From positions 124,001-188,000 of the forward strand of contig JARGSG010000006.1 of the NCBI GenBank assembly GCA_030374805.1: a stretch of 64,000 nt of DNA, in the 5' to 3' direction. The position numbers were made by a program, and so were the translations under genes. Source of the stretch: Gracilaria gracilis (Eukaryota; Rhodophyta; Florideophyceae; Gracilariales; Gracilariaceae). Numbering within the stretch: position 1 is the first letter of the stretch; each line of letters opens with the position of its first letter. The notes below the pieces were generated by a model that was not told the DNA's origin, made no database searches, and was given only the letters and a program-made list of their open reading frames with translations. Below are positions 31,144 to 43,475 of this stretch, in pieces.

Positions 31144-32640
31144 CTAAAAATCCAAAGGGTTATCGGTCGCGTGAAGATTAAGCGACTCAAAGAAGTTGTT
31201 TACGACTTCCTCCGGCGCGTTGTTGTCGGAGTTCGTAGCTTCCTTTGGGGTTTCGTCGCCTTGGTCCTGTAAAGTAGTGTTGAAAAACGTACTTGCGTCT
31301 TCTGGCTCCGAATCGGAGGATTGGTCCAACTGTTCGCAGAGTTCGAATAGGACTTGCTTGAGGGCCTTGTTTTGGTTATGACCGAAGCGTTTCTTCTCGT
31401 AATATTGGACTCTACGAGCTGAGAGATTCGCAAGATTGCGTGGGTGTTTGCAATGTCTTACGGTGTGGTTAGGTTCTCCGCAGTTGAAGCAGGTAATTTC
31501 CGATTTGGTATGGGGCCTAGAAGATGGCGACTGGACTGGGCGTCCGTATCGAGTGAAGAAGATATCTTTGGGTTTCGGGAGGAAACTGGGTTTTGAGGAC
31601 CTTTTTGAAGGGTTTTGTTCTTCTTCTTCCACTTGGAGTTGAGCGCAAGAGTCCAGTTCGGTGAAGAATTCCTGGTACGGAAGTCTGTCCGTATCGAGGC
31701 GATGTATGGCATCTCGGGCAAATCGATGTCCTACCACAGCCTTTCGGAGGTATGTGATCTTGTGTTGATCAGAGCGGCTGTAGGTAGGGCATTGTGGGGT
31801 AAGGGTGGATATTTTTTCGTCCAGAAGGGTAAGGGCCTCGGGGACGGTAGTGGATTCTGACAGGAACTGGTCTATGCGACGGTTACTAACGACGTTTTCG
31901 GCACGTTTTTGGCGACTGACGGAATCGTAGATTGTCTTCATTTTAACACATGCTTCGTCGAACGTTTTGGTGTTTGGGAGAACGTGTGTCAGAAAGTAAC
32001 GTTTCGCCTTTCCCGTCAGAAAGTGTCGCATGAACTTCAGCCAGTAGATCTCCGTAATTTTGTATTCCTCGGCCGTGGCGGTGAATTCGTATACGTATTC
32101 CTGCCAACATTGACTGAGGTCTCCTGAGAACTTGTTGGAGTCGTCCTTGAATCTGGTTGAAATTCCTCGGGCGGCGTACTTCCGTTCGAATGTCCTCGTT
32201 ATGTTTGCTCCTGGTTGATTCGAACCTTGCTCCGACTCGGTGTTGCTTGCCCTACGGTTGGGGTTCGCGATCCTAGAAAGCGTATCCGTGGACGTGTGTG
32301 AAACTCCAGGGTGGGAGTCATTGTCCAATGCTTGCCGAAGTAGGATGATCCTGCCGAAGCATTCTTCAAGTTCACTTTCCGTGTCAAAAATTGTCACGGC
32401 CAAGTTGAACAGAAGATAGTTGGGTTCATGGGTTCTAATTTCCACATCTCGGTCTCGGAGGAAGTTGAGAAGTAGACGCATAAGGGCGAAATTTGTCGAA
32501 ATGTTGAAATCCAACAGAAGATCGGGGGGATAATCTGTTTTAAAGGTATTCAAAAAATCCTGACCTTGGGCGTCCGGGTCAGTGAGGTCATAACTACGAA
32601 CGGTATCCGCCAATGTTTTTTGGGCAACATTGTGGAGACG
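31144..32640 (-). pseudogene. Copia-2 gag, N-terminally truncated
   Basis: About 498 codons, with no ATG before the gypsy LTR. The central helical gag domain (YKITEIYWLKFMRHFLTGKA) is followed by a CCHC knuckle CFNCGEPNHTVRHC and an acidic C-terminal tail. The frame ends at TAG 31144-31146. The protease frame is -1 relative to it and opens only about a dozen bases upstream of this stop, so gag-pol expression would have needed a shift at or next to the gag stop (ATTTTTAG). Confidence 0.8.
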
Positions 32641-32643
32641 GGT

Positions 32644-33412
32644 TGTAGTGCAACGCCCTCTGATGGAGGTTTCTGACTACTTAGTCATATTCCGACCTGT
32701 CGGGCGGGTGCTCCAAATGGGAGTATATAAATAGTAACAACCACTGTAGTGGGAAGAACACGCGGGACACGGTTAAGCCGGAAGGTTGGCCACGTACACT
32801 TGGGACGGGCGCCACGGCGCGTGGGTAATTACCACTGGGCGTGGGCCTAATTTAGTTAGTTTATTTAATTAGTTTTGGTGCGAGCTCACTACTTAGCCTG
32901 GCGGCGACCTCGCTGCCGTGCACAGTAAAGCTTCCCCAACCAGGGTTGGCTCTATACTTCTTCGCCTTCGGCGGTCATCGACTCCTTCCAGGAGAGAGGC
33001 TCCGTTGCCTACGGGCAGTGTATCCTCCGTGCGTCACCTAAAAGGACCCATTCGTGAGAGTGTTTTCCGCTTGTGTCGCGTTCGACCCTGTACAGGGATA
33101 ACCCCGGTGTTTACCGTAGCCCTTTTTGCCCTTTCCTCCTTTTTCTTTTTTCCATCCCCCGCTCTCGCGGATTCCTTTTCTCCTTCCCCGCTTCCGTGGA
33201 CTCGTGCCTCTCTCGAGGGCCCGTTCACCCACACACGTGTTGCCAACAGCGATCCTTGCTCAACTCTCTACGCCCGTCGTGACGGCTTGGCCTAGGCTTA
33301 CACCCGACTTCGTCGTGCCTTGCCAGAGAGGCTCTGTCTGCTGACTACCCTCCTACGGAGGAAGATCTGGGACGTCTTCGTGGTGTTTTTCCGCCTCTGG
33401 CGTTGCACTACA
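32644..33412 (+). repeat. Gypsy-1 5' LTR
   Basis: 769 bp, TG...CA. It is well matched to the 3' LTR from CTTCCCCAACCAGGG (32931) onward; the first 280 bp are much more diverged. Confidence 0.92.
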
Positions 33413-33415
33413 AAG

Positions 33416-33428
33416 TGGTCTCCCGACC
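33416..33428 (+). other. Gypsy-1 primer-binding site candidate
   Basis: TGGTCTCCCGACC starts with the TGG complementary to a tRNA 3' CCA and lies 3 nt after the LTR. The tRNA identity is unknown. Confidence 0.55.
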
Positions 33429-33532
33429 TAGAATCGGATATCTGGTTTAACACTTAATTGTGTGTGTTTTCCCTCTTTGAGGTCTCGTTTCTACTTCTGG
33501 AAGTTTCCCGTTGCACGGTTGGTTGAGAAATC

Positions 33533-35430
33533 ATGTCTCGAAAACCGCCTGAGACGGAAGCTGCGGTTACTCGCAGTCGTTCCCACAGTGGTACTGTCGC
33601 TGGGGATGATCGGTTCGTCTCACGCATCCCCAGGCGTGCTGGCTCCACCCTTGGTGTGAACAATCCGTCCAAGACGTCGGACCAACAACCGGCGCACAGG
33701 ACACTCCCCTTTTGCCCCGTTGCTTCCCCCTACTGATGCCGCTGGTCCGGCCCCGGCCGTTGCTGCCGCAGCTCCGTCCGCTACGGCTACACCCGCGGCC
33801 GCGATGGTTCAGTCCCATCAGGAGGAGGACAACATCCCCCAGGGTATAACTCTGGAAGAGCAGTTGCGTCAGCTGCGCACTGCTCACAACTCCCTTGTAG
33901 GGGTGGTCAACATTCTACGCCGACAGGCGGACGACTCCCCTGCAGCGCGTATTTCTGAGGATCTTCGTACGTTACGGTCCGACGTCAACAAAATGTTGGA
34001 GTGCTTTGGTCAACCCGCCACCTTCGTAGAAGGAATTCAGGACCGATTTGATCGCGTAAAAGACCGCCTGGAGATGCTGGAGCAAACCATTCCTATGGAT
34101 GCTGCCACTCCGGCGGAGCCGGTCGCGGTGTCGCACAGGGCCAAGAACTCGGCACGCGAGAAGAACCGCCGCAGGCGGTAGGGCCAACAGCACGATGAGG
34201 GTTCAGACTCGTCTACTTCGTCGGATGCGGACCCGAACAATTCGGACAATGCTGACTCGTCAGATTCGTCGTCTGACGAAGACAGTGTTATACGGGCGTC
34301 ACGCTCTAAGCGGTCTGCAGTCACGCAAGGTATGGTTCGTGCTCGTAGAAAAGAACGGAAGCACGCGGGCTTGAAAGTCCTGCAGCCCACCAACCCTCTC
34401 TACGAGAAGCTGTTGTCATACCCGGTATTACCGTTTGGAAGACTCATATTTGGATCGAACACCCCGTGGTACGGGCAGGGTGAAGGACTGCATCAAACGG
34501 GAGCAGCTCTCGCTTCGTAACCAGTTGTTTACTGGAGAAGACCCAATCTTGGTGCCAGATTTTCTCGCCCGCTTCGTCGTGGAAGCCGACATACTCGGGA
34601 TGAATGAGGGACAGGCCTACATTGCCTTACCGTATTTCTTACGTGGTGTGGCCGAGGACCAGTATCACTCTGTAAGAGGTTCTTCGCGGGGCTCTGAAGG
34701 AGGGGTTACTTGCTGGTCCGAAGCTGTGCAATACCTGCTACGGTCATACGCCACGAATGGTGCCATTCAGTCTGCAATACTCGCTCTCCGAGACACACGT
34801 CAACGCTCAGGCGAAACGGAAACCGATTTTTTGGTACGTCTGAACAAGGCTTTCCACCGTTGTGGTAATGTCTATCCCGCTACAGAGCGTTGTAAGATGT
34901 TCATCGACGGACTCGACCCGGCTATCCGGACTTTGGCCGCCCACTATCGCGAGGACAGGAGGAAGATCACCTACCTGGAGCTCATCCAGTATGCAAGAGC
35001 CCAAGGTGACTCCCTCCGCGCCAGAGCTCCGAGTACTCGGTCTAAGTCCGCCAAGGCGTTGTTGATGGAAACGAAATCCCCATCTCTGTCGCTCTTCGCG
35101 GATGAAGCACCTCCGAAGGAGTACAATAACTTCCAGCTCGCTCACGGCGATATCGACTACATTCCGACAACGGACCGTCCGTCGACGACGGACGCCTCCT
35201 TCGAGACCGCTCAGGACGGCACCGTGCTTTATGCCGATGCCACCCGAGTTCGCGGGCCGTGCATCTCGTACTCGAGCGGAGTAACCCGCTTCCAACGACC
35301 AGGATGGCAGGACAGCCGCCCAGTGGGACGTTTCACGGGTAACAGGAGTGGGTCCCTTCGACAGGGTAGACAAGCATTGATAGCGTTGATATGCCATCTC
35401 TGCTATACCCATGGTCACACGTCACTCTAG
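33533..35430 (+). pseudogene. Gypsy-1 gag, frameshifted
   Basis: The ATG at 33533 opens 67 codons (MSRKPPETEAAVTRSRS). The reading then moves to the frame of 33720-34181, a proline/alanine lead followed by a coiled coil (GITLEEQLRQLRTAHN). After a TAG (34179-34181) that frame continues into an acidic/basic Ser-rich stretch. It shifts again near 34420 to the capsid-like domain (NQLFTGEDPILVPDFLARF, YIALPYFLRGVAEDQY), ending at 35430. The homologous order is seen in the second gypsy element at 59.8-60.9 kb. No CCHC knuckle is obvious. Confidence 0.75.
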
Positions 35431-35787
35431 TGCCTTCTCTCCCTGAGAGACCTGGGGAAGTTGACGGTGAACTATGAGGCCCTCACTCCAGAGGAGAAGC
35501 GTTCCGTCCCAATGACTTCGTATCTCCGGGCCAGGACGGAATTCGCGCACATCGTACCGACAGCGCCAACCTACCAGCATGCTGCGGCAGGCTCATACGT
35601 TAGCACCGGTACACCCCGTCGTGGACGATCCAAACACCGCTGTTGCGGGACCCCGAGGCCAACGTGCCCAAGCATTCGTGGTCGAGGAACCTGAGCAGCC
35701 GCCGCAGGCGGAAGCCCAGGGAAACTAAACGAGGGAGTCTCCCATTCGGGAGAGACGTCCTCAGAGCAGAGGCTGCCGACGTCCGAG

Positions 35788-38700
35788 GTGACGCTGCCTC
35801 GCTCCCCGGTGAAGATCCTTTCGAGGAAAGACACCGCTGACGCGGACTCGGAACACTTGGGTGTTCTTCGTCGACCGTGGATACGGGTAAAGAAAAACCG
35901 GTTCCCGGATAGAGTCCTCGTGATGGCCAAGCGTAACTATGAAGTTTACGCCGACCTGGGCCTCAGTACCCAGTTTATGGTGCACACTTTCACGGTATTA
36001 GACACTGGTGCAGTGCCGAACTTCATCGTGGAGTCCCTCCTGCCACCGCTGGTGCGGACACGTATTCGCCGCGAAGCGACGCCCGAAGTCGCCGACGCGA
36101 ATAACAACCCGTTAACAACGGCGGGAACAATCGACTTAGTCGTGCGTTTGGGGACCTCCGTGGTCAAGCTCGACTTTGTGGTACGTCGGTCATTGGCTGC
36201 CCCAGTTATTTTGGGATGTGATTACTGCGACAGATTTGTCGACGCAATCAGACCCCGCCTCAGGCGTGTGGAATTCGAAGACGGTTCGTCGGTTCCGATA
36301 GTTCGTCGGCCGCTGAAGCGTGCATCGAGGAAACAAGTTCCACTACCTGCTGCGCAGGAACCACCACCGGCGACTCGTGAGTCCACAAAACTCCGCGTTG
36401 CAGCGTCGGTATGCATTCCACCAGAATCCCAAATAATGGTGCAGGTCCATTCCCGTCAACAAGGCCTTCGGGTTATTCCACCCATTTCCTCGTTGTACGA
36501 GAAGTATCATCTCGCAGTGGCGAGCGGTGTTGCACAGGTGTCACCGAATGCTCCTTTCCGGATACTGGTTGCCAATCTTGGCAACAACTCCCAGTATCTG
36601 GTAAAGAACCAAGTCATTGGGTCCGTCACACCGCACCCACTCGCGATGCTCCCTACCCCAATGACAACTGCCGATGTCCTCGGTTTGGTTTCCTCAAAAC
36701 AGGGCGACAATCCGGGACAACCCGACGCTCCGTCTAAGGAGGGGAAGGATACTCCCGTCACAACTCCGGTTTCAACGGATAAATTGCCGAGTGACTCGGA
36801 AACCGCGCCTGCACCTGCATCCGGTACGGAACATGGCCCCACGAGCTATGACCAGATTGATCTCGTGAAGGCTCTTGAGGAGCTCGATCTCGGCCACGTG
36901 CCGGAATCACACCGTGAACGTCTGAGAGATATGTTACGGGAATTTACCCCAATGTGGGACGGATTTCTTGGTGAGATAAATACAACGGAACACCGGATTG
37001 ATTTGCTACCGGACGCGCGACTCGTTTTGCAACCCCCTTACAAGGCAGGACCGAAGGCTCGGGAAGAAGAGCAGTTCCAAGTGAACAAGATGCTCCGCTC
37101 AGGCGTGATTGAGCCAGCTCAGTCACCCTGGGCGTTCCCAGTAGTACTGGCAATCAAGGCCGACGGAACCTGGAGGTTCTGTGCCGACTACCGCCGGCTC
37201 AATGCCGTGACGATCAGGGACACGTACCCAATCCTTCGCATGGACGAGTGCATCGATTCGCTCGGAAACGCGACCGTATTCACGGCATTGGACGCCAATA
37301 GGAGATATTGGCAAGTCCCCGTAAGGGAGGAAGACCGCAATAAGACGGCGTTTGTATGTCACTCTGGGTCTTTCCACTTCAAACGTATGCCGTTGGGTCT
37401 CACCAACGCCCCCGCTACACTTCAGCGTGCTATCGACATCCTGTTGAACCGCTTTAGGTGGCGGACGTGTCTAGTTTACCTAGGTGACATAATTGTCTTC
37501 TCCAGTAATCTGGACGATCATCTCACCCGCGTAAGGGAGGTAATGACCACACTGCGTGACGCAGAAACTTCCCTCAAGCTGAGGAAGTGTGAATTCTTCA
37601 CTGACACCGTGAAGTACCTGGGCCACGTTATCCGTCCAGGACGGTTGTCAATCGAAGAAGCTGGAGTGAAGTCCCTTGCCAAGGCGAAGGAACCGCGAAC
37701 CCAAACGGAATTGCGCTCTTTCTTGGGATTGGTCAACGTCTACCGACGGTTCGTCCCGAATTTCTCGGATATCGCGGCACCTCTCAACGCACTACTGCGA
37801 AAAGGCCAGCCACCGAAACTGGTACCCTTCACGCCTGTCGAGACAGAAGCGTTTAACTCCTTGAAGGAGGCTGTCACATCTGCTCCGATTCTATCGTTGC
37901 CAAAACCCGGACTACCGTACTCCGTGGACACGGATTCGAGCGACTACCAAGTGGGTTGCGCTCTTTTCCAAACAACCCCCGAAGGGGAACGTAAGCCCAT
38001 TGGTTACTGGTCGCCTTCGCTCAACGTTCATGAACGGAATTACTCCGTTTCGGACAAAGAATGCCTCGCCGTTGTGTGGGCTCTGGCAACTCTCCGCCCC
38101 TATCTTATGGGTGTGCAGCTTACCGTGTACACGGACCATTCCTCACTGAGGTGGTTAATGAACATCTTCGACCCGTCGGGACGCCTCATGCGATGGAGGC
38201 TCCGCCTAGCGGAATGCGACTTTCAAGTCGTGTATAAGAAGGGAGCGCTGAACACGCAAGCCGACGCACTGTCGAGATTATCCCCGAATGGAGAAGCCCT
38301 CCCCTCGGAAGACGATGAGATCCTTTGTTTCGTCTCTGACGAGGTGGACACGGAAGATCCGGAAGGTGAACTCGACATTTGGCCAGAAGACTGGGAATTT
38401 GACGATGAATTGGACGAAGTACTCATGGCAAACGATAATGGGGCTCACAAGCCTCTACCGGGAAATTTCGTCCCGGTAACACCGGAGGAAATGATCCGAG
38501 GACAGCATGGCGACCCGTTCTGCGTGAACATTCGTGCCCGTTTAAACGGTGGTGCGGTCCTCCCGTTTGAGGTCAACGACATCGGCTATCTCATAATAAT
38601 GGTCGAGTCTAACCCACAAGTGGTGGTCCCTCACACGCTGCAAACGCGGGTACTCCAACTATCGCATTACGCGAAGCTGGGTAGCCACGCGGGTGGAAGG

Positions 38701-41105
38701 AAGTTATACCAAACCCTGAGAAGGGACTTCTACTGGCCCGCCATGGCGGTCGATTGCTACGCAACAGTGCGGCTCTGCACTGAGTGCGCGTAAAACCGGG
38801 TAAAGCTCCGGAAGAACTCGGAGAAGATGACGCTATTCCCCGCAAGGGCGCCTCTCGAGTTTCTCGCAATCGATATACTCGGACCCCTCCTGACGACCCG
38901 GAGAGGTCACAAGTTTTTGCTCGTAATAACGGATCGTTTCTCGAAAGTGGTTCGGACTGTCCCTCTGAAGAGGATCACCGCTTTCACGGTAGCCCAGGCC
39001 TTCGTGAAGCACTGGATGTTTGTCTACGGTCCGCCGGTTCAGGTACTTTCCGATAACGGGAACCAATTCGCATCGCTGTTTCTACAGGATGTATGTCGCA
39101 TCCTGGATGTAAAAAACCTGTTCAATACAACCTACCATCTCCAGTGTAATGGGCAAGTCGAACGATTTAACCGGACGATGCTAGCATCTCTCCGTTCTTA
39201 CGTGGCCGACCACCCAAAGACATGGGACCTGTACACTGACGCGCTGATGGTCGCGTACAACACGCAGGTACATAGAATTACCGGTGTTTCACCGTTCGAG
39301 TTGGTACTCTCCCGTACCCCCCCGCCGGTGGCATTGGAAGCACAGCCTACGCTGGGTGATTTCCCCTCTGTGGGTGACTACCGCCAGAAATGGAAGCAAT
39401 GGCTATCCAAGTTGGTACCCGCCACTCGCCAATCCATGGCTAGGGCTCAAGCCGCTTACAAGCGAGATTTCGATGCTCGCCTGCGTGAAAGTAACACACT
39501 GCCAGTTAAGGCGGGTACCTACGTCTTCGTACGGAAAGAACACTATAAATCTGATAGGGAGAAACGCCATAGGCTCTCGCCCGTGGCGGATGGACCATTC
39601 AAGGTAACATCCGTCGCGGAGGACACAGTGGTACTGGAAATCAAGGACGCGCATGAGCGGATCTCCCGCGATCGCGTGGTCTTGGCCCCACCACCCTCGT
39701 CTGAGGTCGTGCTGGCACCTGCCAGCCCCGTGTCTACGGAATCAACAACCCCCGAAACTATCGCGCTGATTCGCCCGCTGATTCTACCACACCCGAACCG
39801 GGGACTGTCAGACCTACCCATGGACTCGGATACACCGATGATATCGGAAAATATTGCTGGCGAGAATGGCCATTCCTCTGTTCAGCCCGCTCGCGGGAAC
39901 ACTACCCGCGTGGTGGAACGCTCTACCCCATCTCCCGCCGCTCCGTCTAAGGTGGGGGAGGAGGTCACTTATGCTGAAGGTAATCCGCAGTCGCAACGGG
40001 AAGAGTACATCCGTGGTGACCGGCAGGCTGCTGCAACACCGGAAGTCCAGTCAGACACGCCGCTGCAGGCGGAGGAGCTACACGCTGAAGCGGACAGAAC
40101 AATCAAACCCTTGCCCAAGGCGAGCTGTGACCGTGCCCTGGTACCAGCTCAGCTGGGTTCTAAGGAACCATCCCCACCGGGGACGGCTCCGAACAATCGG
40201 TTGCACGCGCCCACCGCAACGGCGGACGCGGCGCTGAAACCCATCGCTGGACGCGGGGCGGAAACCCCCTACAAAGGGAGGACGACACCGCAAGGCCACG
40301 CACGGTTGCGGAAGTTCCGAGCGTCTCGGTAGACCCTGGCATCGTTGCCAGACGGAAACCGGTCACCCGGGATGATGTTCGCGTCATGGACGGCTAGGAC
40401 ACGCCATTCGAGACGGAAATTCCCCAAGTAATGCGTGCGGCTCGCGCTGCACCCAGCACTGCTGGAAGTCCCACCAGGAGCCCGGAGTCACCGAAAGTAA
40501 CCGTTGGAAACGAATCGCCACAGCGCGGCCACTTGGGACGCGCCGGAAAGGACACCCTGTCCAGGGAGGCGGATCGCTCCACGACAACCCACGGCCACAG
40601 GTCATTGAAGTCACGTGCAAGCACGGAGGGCGCGCGTGGCGCTGCACCACTCGCAGGGCAACGCGGGAAAGCCGCGACTAGGTCGTCAGAACCACCGTCA
40701 GTACGGGTTGAATTACGCAGACTTGCGGTTTGCCCCGAAGCACGCAGACTTGCGGTACGCACACCGGAACGCCCTCCACCACGGAGGACCACCCGGTCAA
40801 CCGCGACGAGCGTATCGACACCCGACTCGGGAAATTCCCCTTCGCAGGGCGATAAGCCCACAGCCGTGACGACTACTCGGCAAGGCCGGCAGGTGTACTT
40901 ACAAGAGTACATAGTCGACCAAATTGTCGGGCATTCCTGGAATCAGGAGGGTATACTACGTTACCACGTCCGTTGGTACGGGTATGATCCGGTTCAGGAC
41001 ACCGCCGAGCCGATCGAGCATATCCCACGTTCAAAGGTGGTTCAGTATCACCGTCGAACGGGAACAGCCCCACCAGCTACGCTGGGAAGTGCCCAAGTGG
41101 GATAA
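35788..41105 (+). pseudogene. Gypsy-1 pol: protease, RT, RNase H, integrase, chromodomain
   Basis: A 1001-codon frame holds the protease (TFTVLDTGAVPN), RT (FCADYRRLNAVTIRD, RMPLGLTNAPATLQ), RNase H (YSVDTDSSDYQVGCALFQ, YTDHSSLRWLM) and the integrase zinc finger to CTECA. A TAA (38791-38793) then interrupts, and the same frame continues with the integrase core: EFLAIDILGP (Asp), VLSDNGNQF (Asp), GQVERFNRTM (Glu). A Pro/Ser-rich tail follows. After a further frame change, 40431-41105 encodes a chromodomain (EYIVDQIVGHSWNQEGILRY, HVRWYGYDP). The RT motif is YLGDIIVF: the first catalytic Asp of YxDD is Gly (codon 37483-37485), so this RT should be dead independently of the stop. Confidence 0.9.
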
Positions 41106-42390
41106 TGTGGACACGTCGTGGACGGGAAGAAGGAGAAGAATATTTTCATGCCGTATCGTACGGGAGTGAATCTAACCTGGTGTGAGATCACGTGGCTACA
41201 CGGGCTACGCGGTCGGAGTCCGACTTTGGTCGTCTTCGATCGCCAACGGTCGTTTTTCGAACGTACCATCCTGATGGGTTGTCATCCAGCTCGCTGGATC
41301 GCTCTTATGCTAATGAGCCCGTGAGAGCGGGATTTCCCTCCAGAAGGGTGCGCGTTTTCCGTGCGCACCACGTTGATTTACCAGTGGAAGACCGTTTGTT
41401 GCCTAAACGCCTCTGGCGGAAATGGTCATCTGTTGATGCTAAGCTATTTTCCTTACCGCTTACTGCGGAGTACTGTGGCCTTTACACGCTCTCGCGGTAT
41501 TTACGTCATCCTCATATTGCGCTGGTATCCATTGTCAGTCGTTTCTGGTTCTGGTCTACTCCTCCCGGATTTTGGCATCTTACCTCTACAGTATTTCGAG
41601 GACGCGTTCTTGCAAATCCGATAACTCGAAGAATAAGAACCCGTGTCGCAAACGTTTGAGCACCAAGCTATTCTGAACGTGCCTGAACACTTTCGTGAAG
41701 ACAGACCCCGAGTATCTTGGATGGCTTCCAAGTTATGGCATCGTTTCAGTTCGGCCGTCTATTTTTAGCTCGAACTGAAACAGGTTGCACTTTCTACCTT
41801 AGTGGAGTTCAATCCCGATTTTCTGGGCGTTATTCGAAAGCTCTTGAGTCCGAAATTTAGCCGACGTATTAAGAGTGGTGCCAAAAGGTCTGCATTGGAA
41901 GTTATGGGCACTTCAATATTTGCGTTTTCTGAAAACGCGTTTGCGTAGTGTGGTCACTGCCGAACGGCTTTGAGCGTGGGCTAACCGAGCCGTAACCGGG
42001 TTCTGCCGCCTTAGCGGAGTCCATTTGGCTACTCTGCGTGGCAGGAAGTGGTACAAATGTCTACGAGGGACACTCACCACCCAAGTATTGGGGAACACAC
42101 TACTTGTGTCAAACCACTACTGTGGAGCGTTCCGAACTTCATCAGGACATCCCACAATGTAATCCGCAGACCTTCTAAGCAAGATGGACGCCGCTTTGAT
42201 AGCGAGGAAGGTGATTGTGAGGACCAGGACGTGGTTGTAGTCGTGGTCGTTTGGATAACTGTCGAACCGCGTTGCGGCGCATCACCGTGAAGCGGAAAGC
42301 AATCCCATGCGATGGGTAGGCGGCGGACTACGTGATGGTCCCGGCGCTGCATCCGTCACCTTGGAAAGGTGCTTGCGCCTAGGGGGGATA
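41106..42390 (+). other. Gypsy-1 3' non-coding region
   Basis: 1.3 kb between the chromodomain and the 3' LTR, with only unsupported short ORFs. It ends in the polypurine tract. Confidence 0.6.
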
Positions 42391-43180
42391 TGTAGTGCAA
42401 CGCCCTACAAGGGATATTTCACCGACTTAGTCGTTCTTCCGCTTGCGCGTGCTGATGGTTACTGCAGCTACACATGGGTTGTGTGCCGCAATGCAGTCTG
42501 CATAGTTTGCACGGTGCACACGTGCACTCGCGCCGCAGCCCCAATTTGGGTGTGATTAAGACACGTGTGAAGCTCTTGCAACGGATGGTTGGCACAGCAT
42601 TGCTGGTAATTCAGGTATTTATTTAATAGTTTTGCTTAGTTGCAGGGAGATTACTACACTATATAGTGGCTCGGCACTTGGCCATCGCCACTAAGTAAAC
42701 TTCCCCAACCAGGGTTGGCTCTATACTTCTTCGCCTTCGGCCGTCATCGATTCCTTCCAGGAGAGAGGCTCCGTTGTCTACGGGTCGTGTATCCTCCCTA
42801 CGTCACCTAACATGACCCATTCGTGGGAGTGTTTTCCGCTTGTGTCGCGTTCGACCCTGTACAGGGATAACCCCGGTGTTTACCGTAGCCTTTTTGCCCT
42901 TTCCTCCTTTTCCTTCTTTCCATCCCCCGCTCTCGCGAATTCCTTTTCTCTTTCCCCACTTTCGTGGACTCGTGCCTCTCTCGAGGGCCCGTTCACCCAC
43001 ACAATTGTTGCCAACACCGATCCTTGCTAAACTCTCTACGCCCGTCGTGACGGCTTGGCCGCGGCTTACAGCCGACCTCGTCGTGCTTTGCAAGAGAGGC
43101 TCTGTCTGCTGACTACCCTCCTACGGAGAAAGATTTCGGACGTCTTCGTGGTGTCTTTTCGCCTCTGGCGTTGCACTACA
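42391..43180 (+). repeat. Gypsy-1 3' LTR
   Basis: 790 bp with the same tips as the 5' LTR. Most differences lie in the first 300 bp. Confidence 0.92.
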
Positions 43181-43343
43181 GAAGGCGACGTCTTGCTGGT
43201 TGGTAGTAGCGACGAAGGTGGCACCGTGGTGGCTGGCGACGCACAGCTGGGGCGCGCGGTGTCGCACAGAGGCAGGTCGGTAGTGCGGAAGTACTTCGAG
43301 ACGTGCGGTGGTGCGCGCTTGGTGGCGCGGTGGCGGGAGTAAG

Positions 43344-43367
43344 AGAAACAGCTTTGAAGCTGTTTCT
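43344..43367. repeat. Strong short hairpin
   Basis: The arms AGAAACAGCTT and AAGCTGTTTCT form a perfect 11 bp stem with a 2 nt loop, about 160 bp outside the gypsy 3' LTR. Its role is unknown. Confidence 0.7.
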
Positions 43368-43475
43368 TATATCTCCGGTTGAGATGTCGAAAAAAATCTT
43401 TTTAGGGGTGTCCCGTTCGTGAGGGACACCACCTCAGATCCGCCACCACAAGGCCCGTGGTGAAAGGTGTACCTG

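Larger units (their letters stand above)
27543..32643 (-). mobile_element. Second Copia-type LTR retrotransposon, 5' end cut by the gypsy LTR
   Basis: On the minus strand gag, protease, integrase, RT and RNase H follow in Copia order. The gag frame is open up to 32640 without an ATG and then meets the gypsy 5' LTR at 32644. The start codon and 5' LTR are therefore missing from this side, and I cannot recognise them on the far side at 43181. Confidence 0.8.
32644..43180 (+). mobile_element. Ty3/gypsy chromovirus with paired LTRs
   Basis: The 10.5 kb element is bounded by LTRs that begin TGTAGTGCAACG and end CGTTGCACTACA, perfect inverted tips. A primer-binding site candidate TGGTCTCCCGACC (33416-33428) sits 3 nt after the 5' LTR, and a polypurine tract AGGGGGGATA (42381-42390) touches the 3' LTR. 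Domain order gag, PR, RT, RNase H, IN, chromodomain is that of chromoviruses. The LTRs differ clearly, so the insertion is not young. The bases next to the two LTRs (CGGGT and GAAGG) are not a duplication. Confidence 0.93.
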
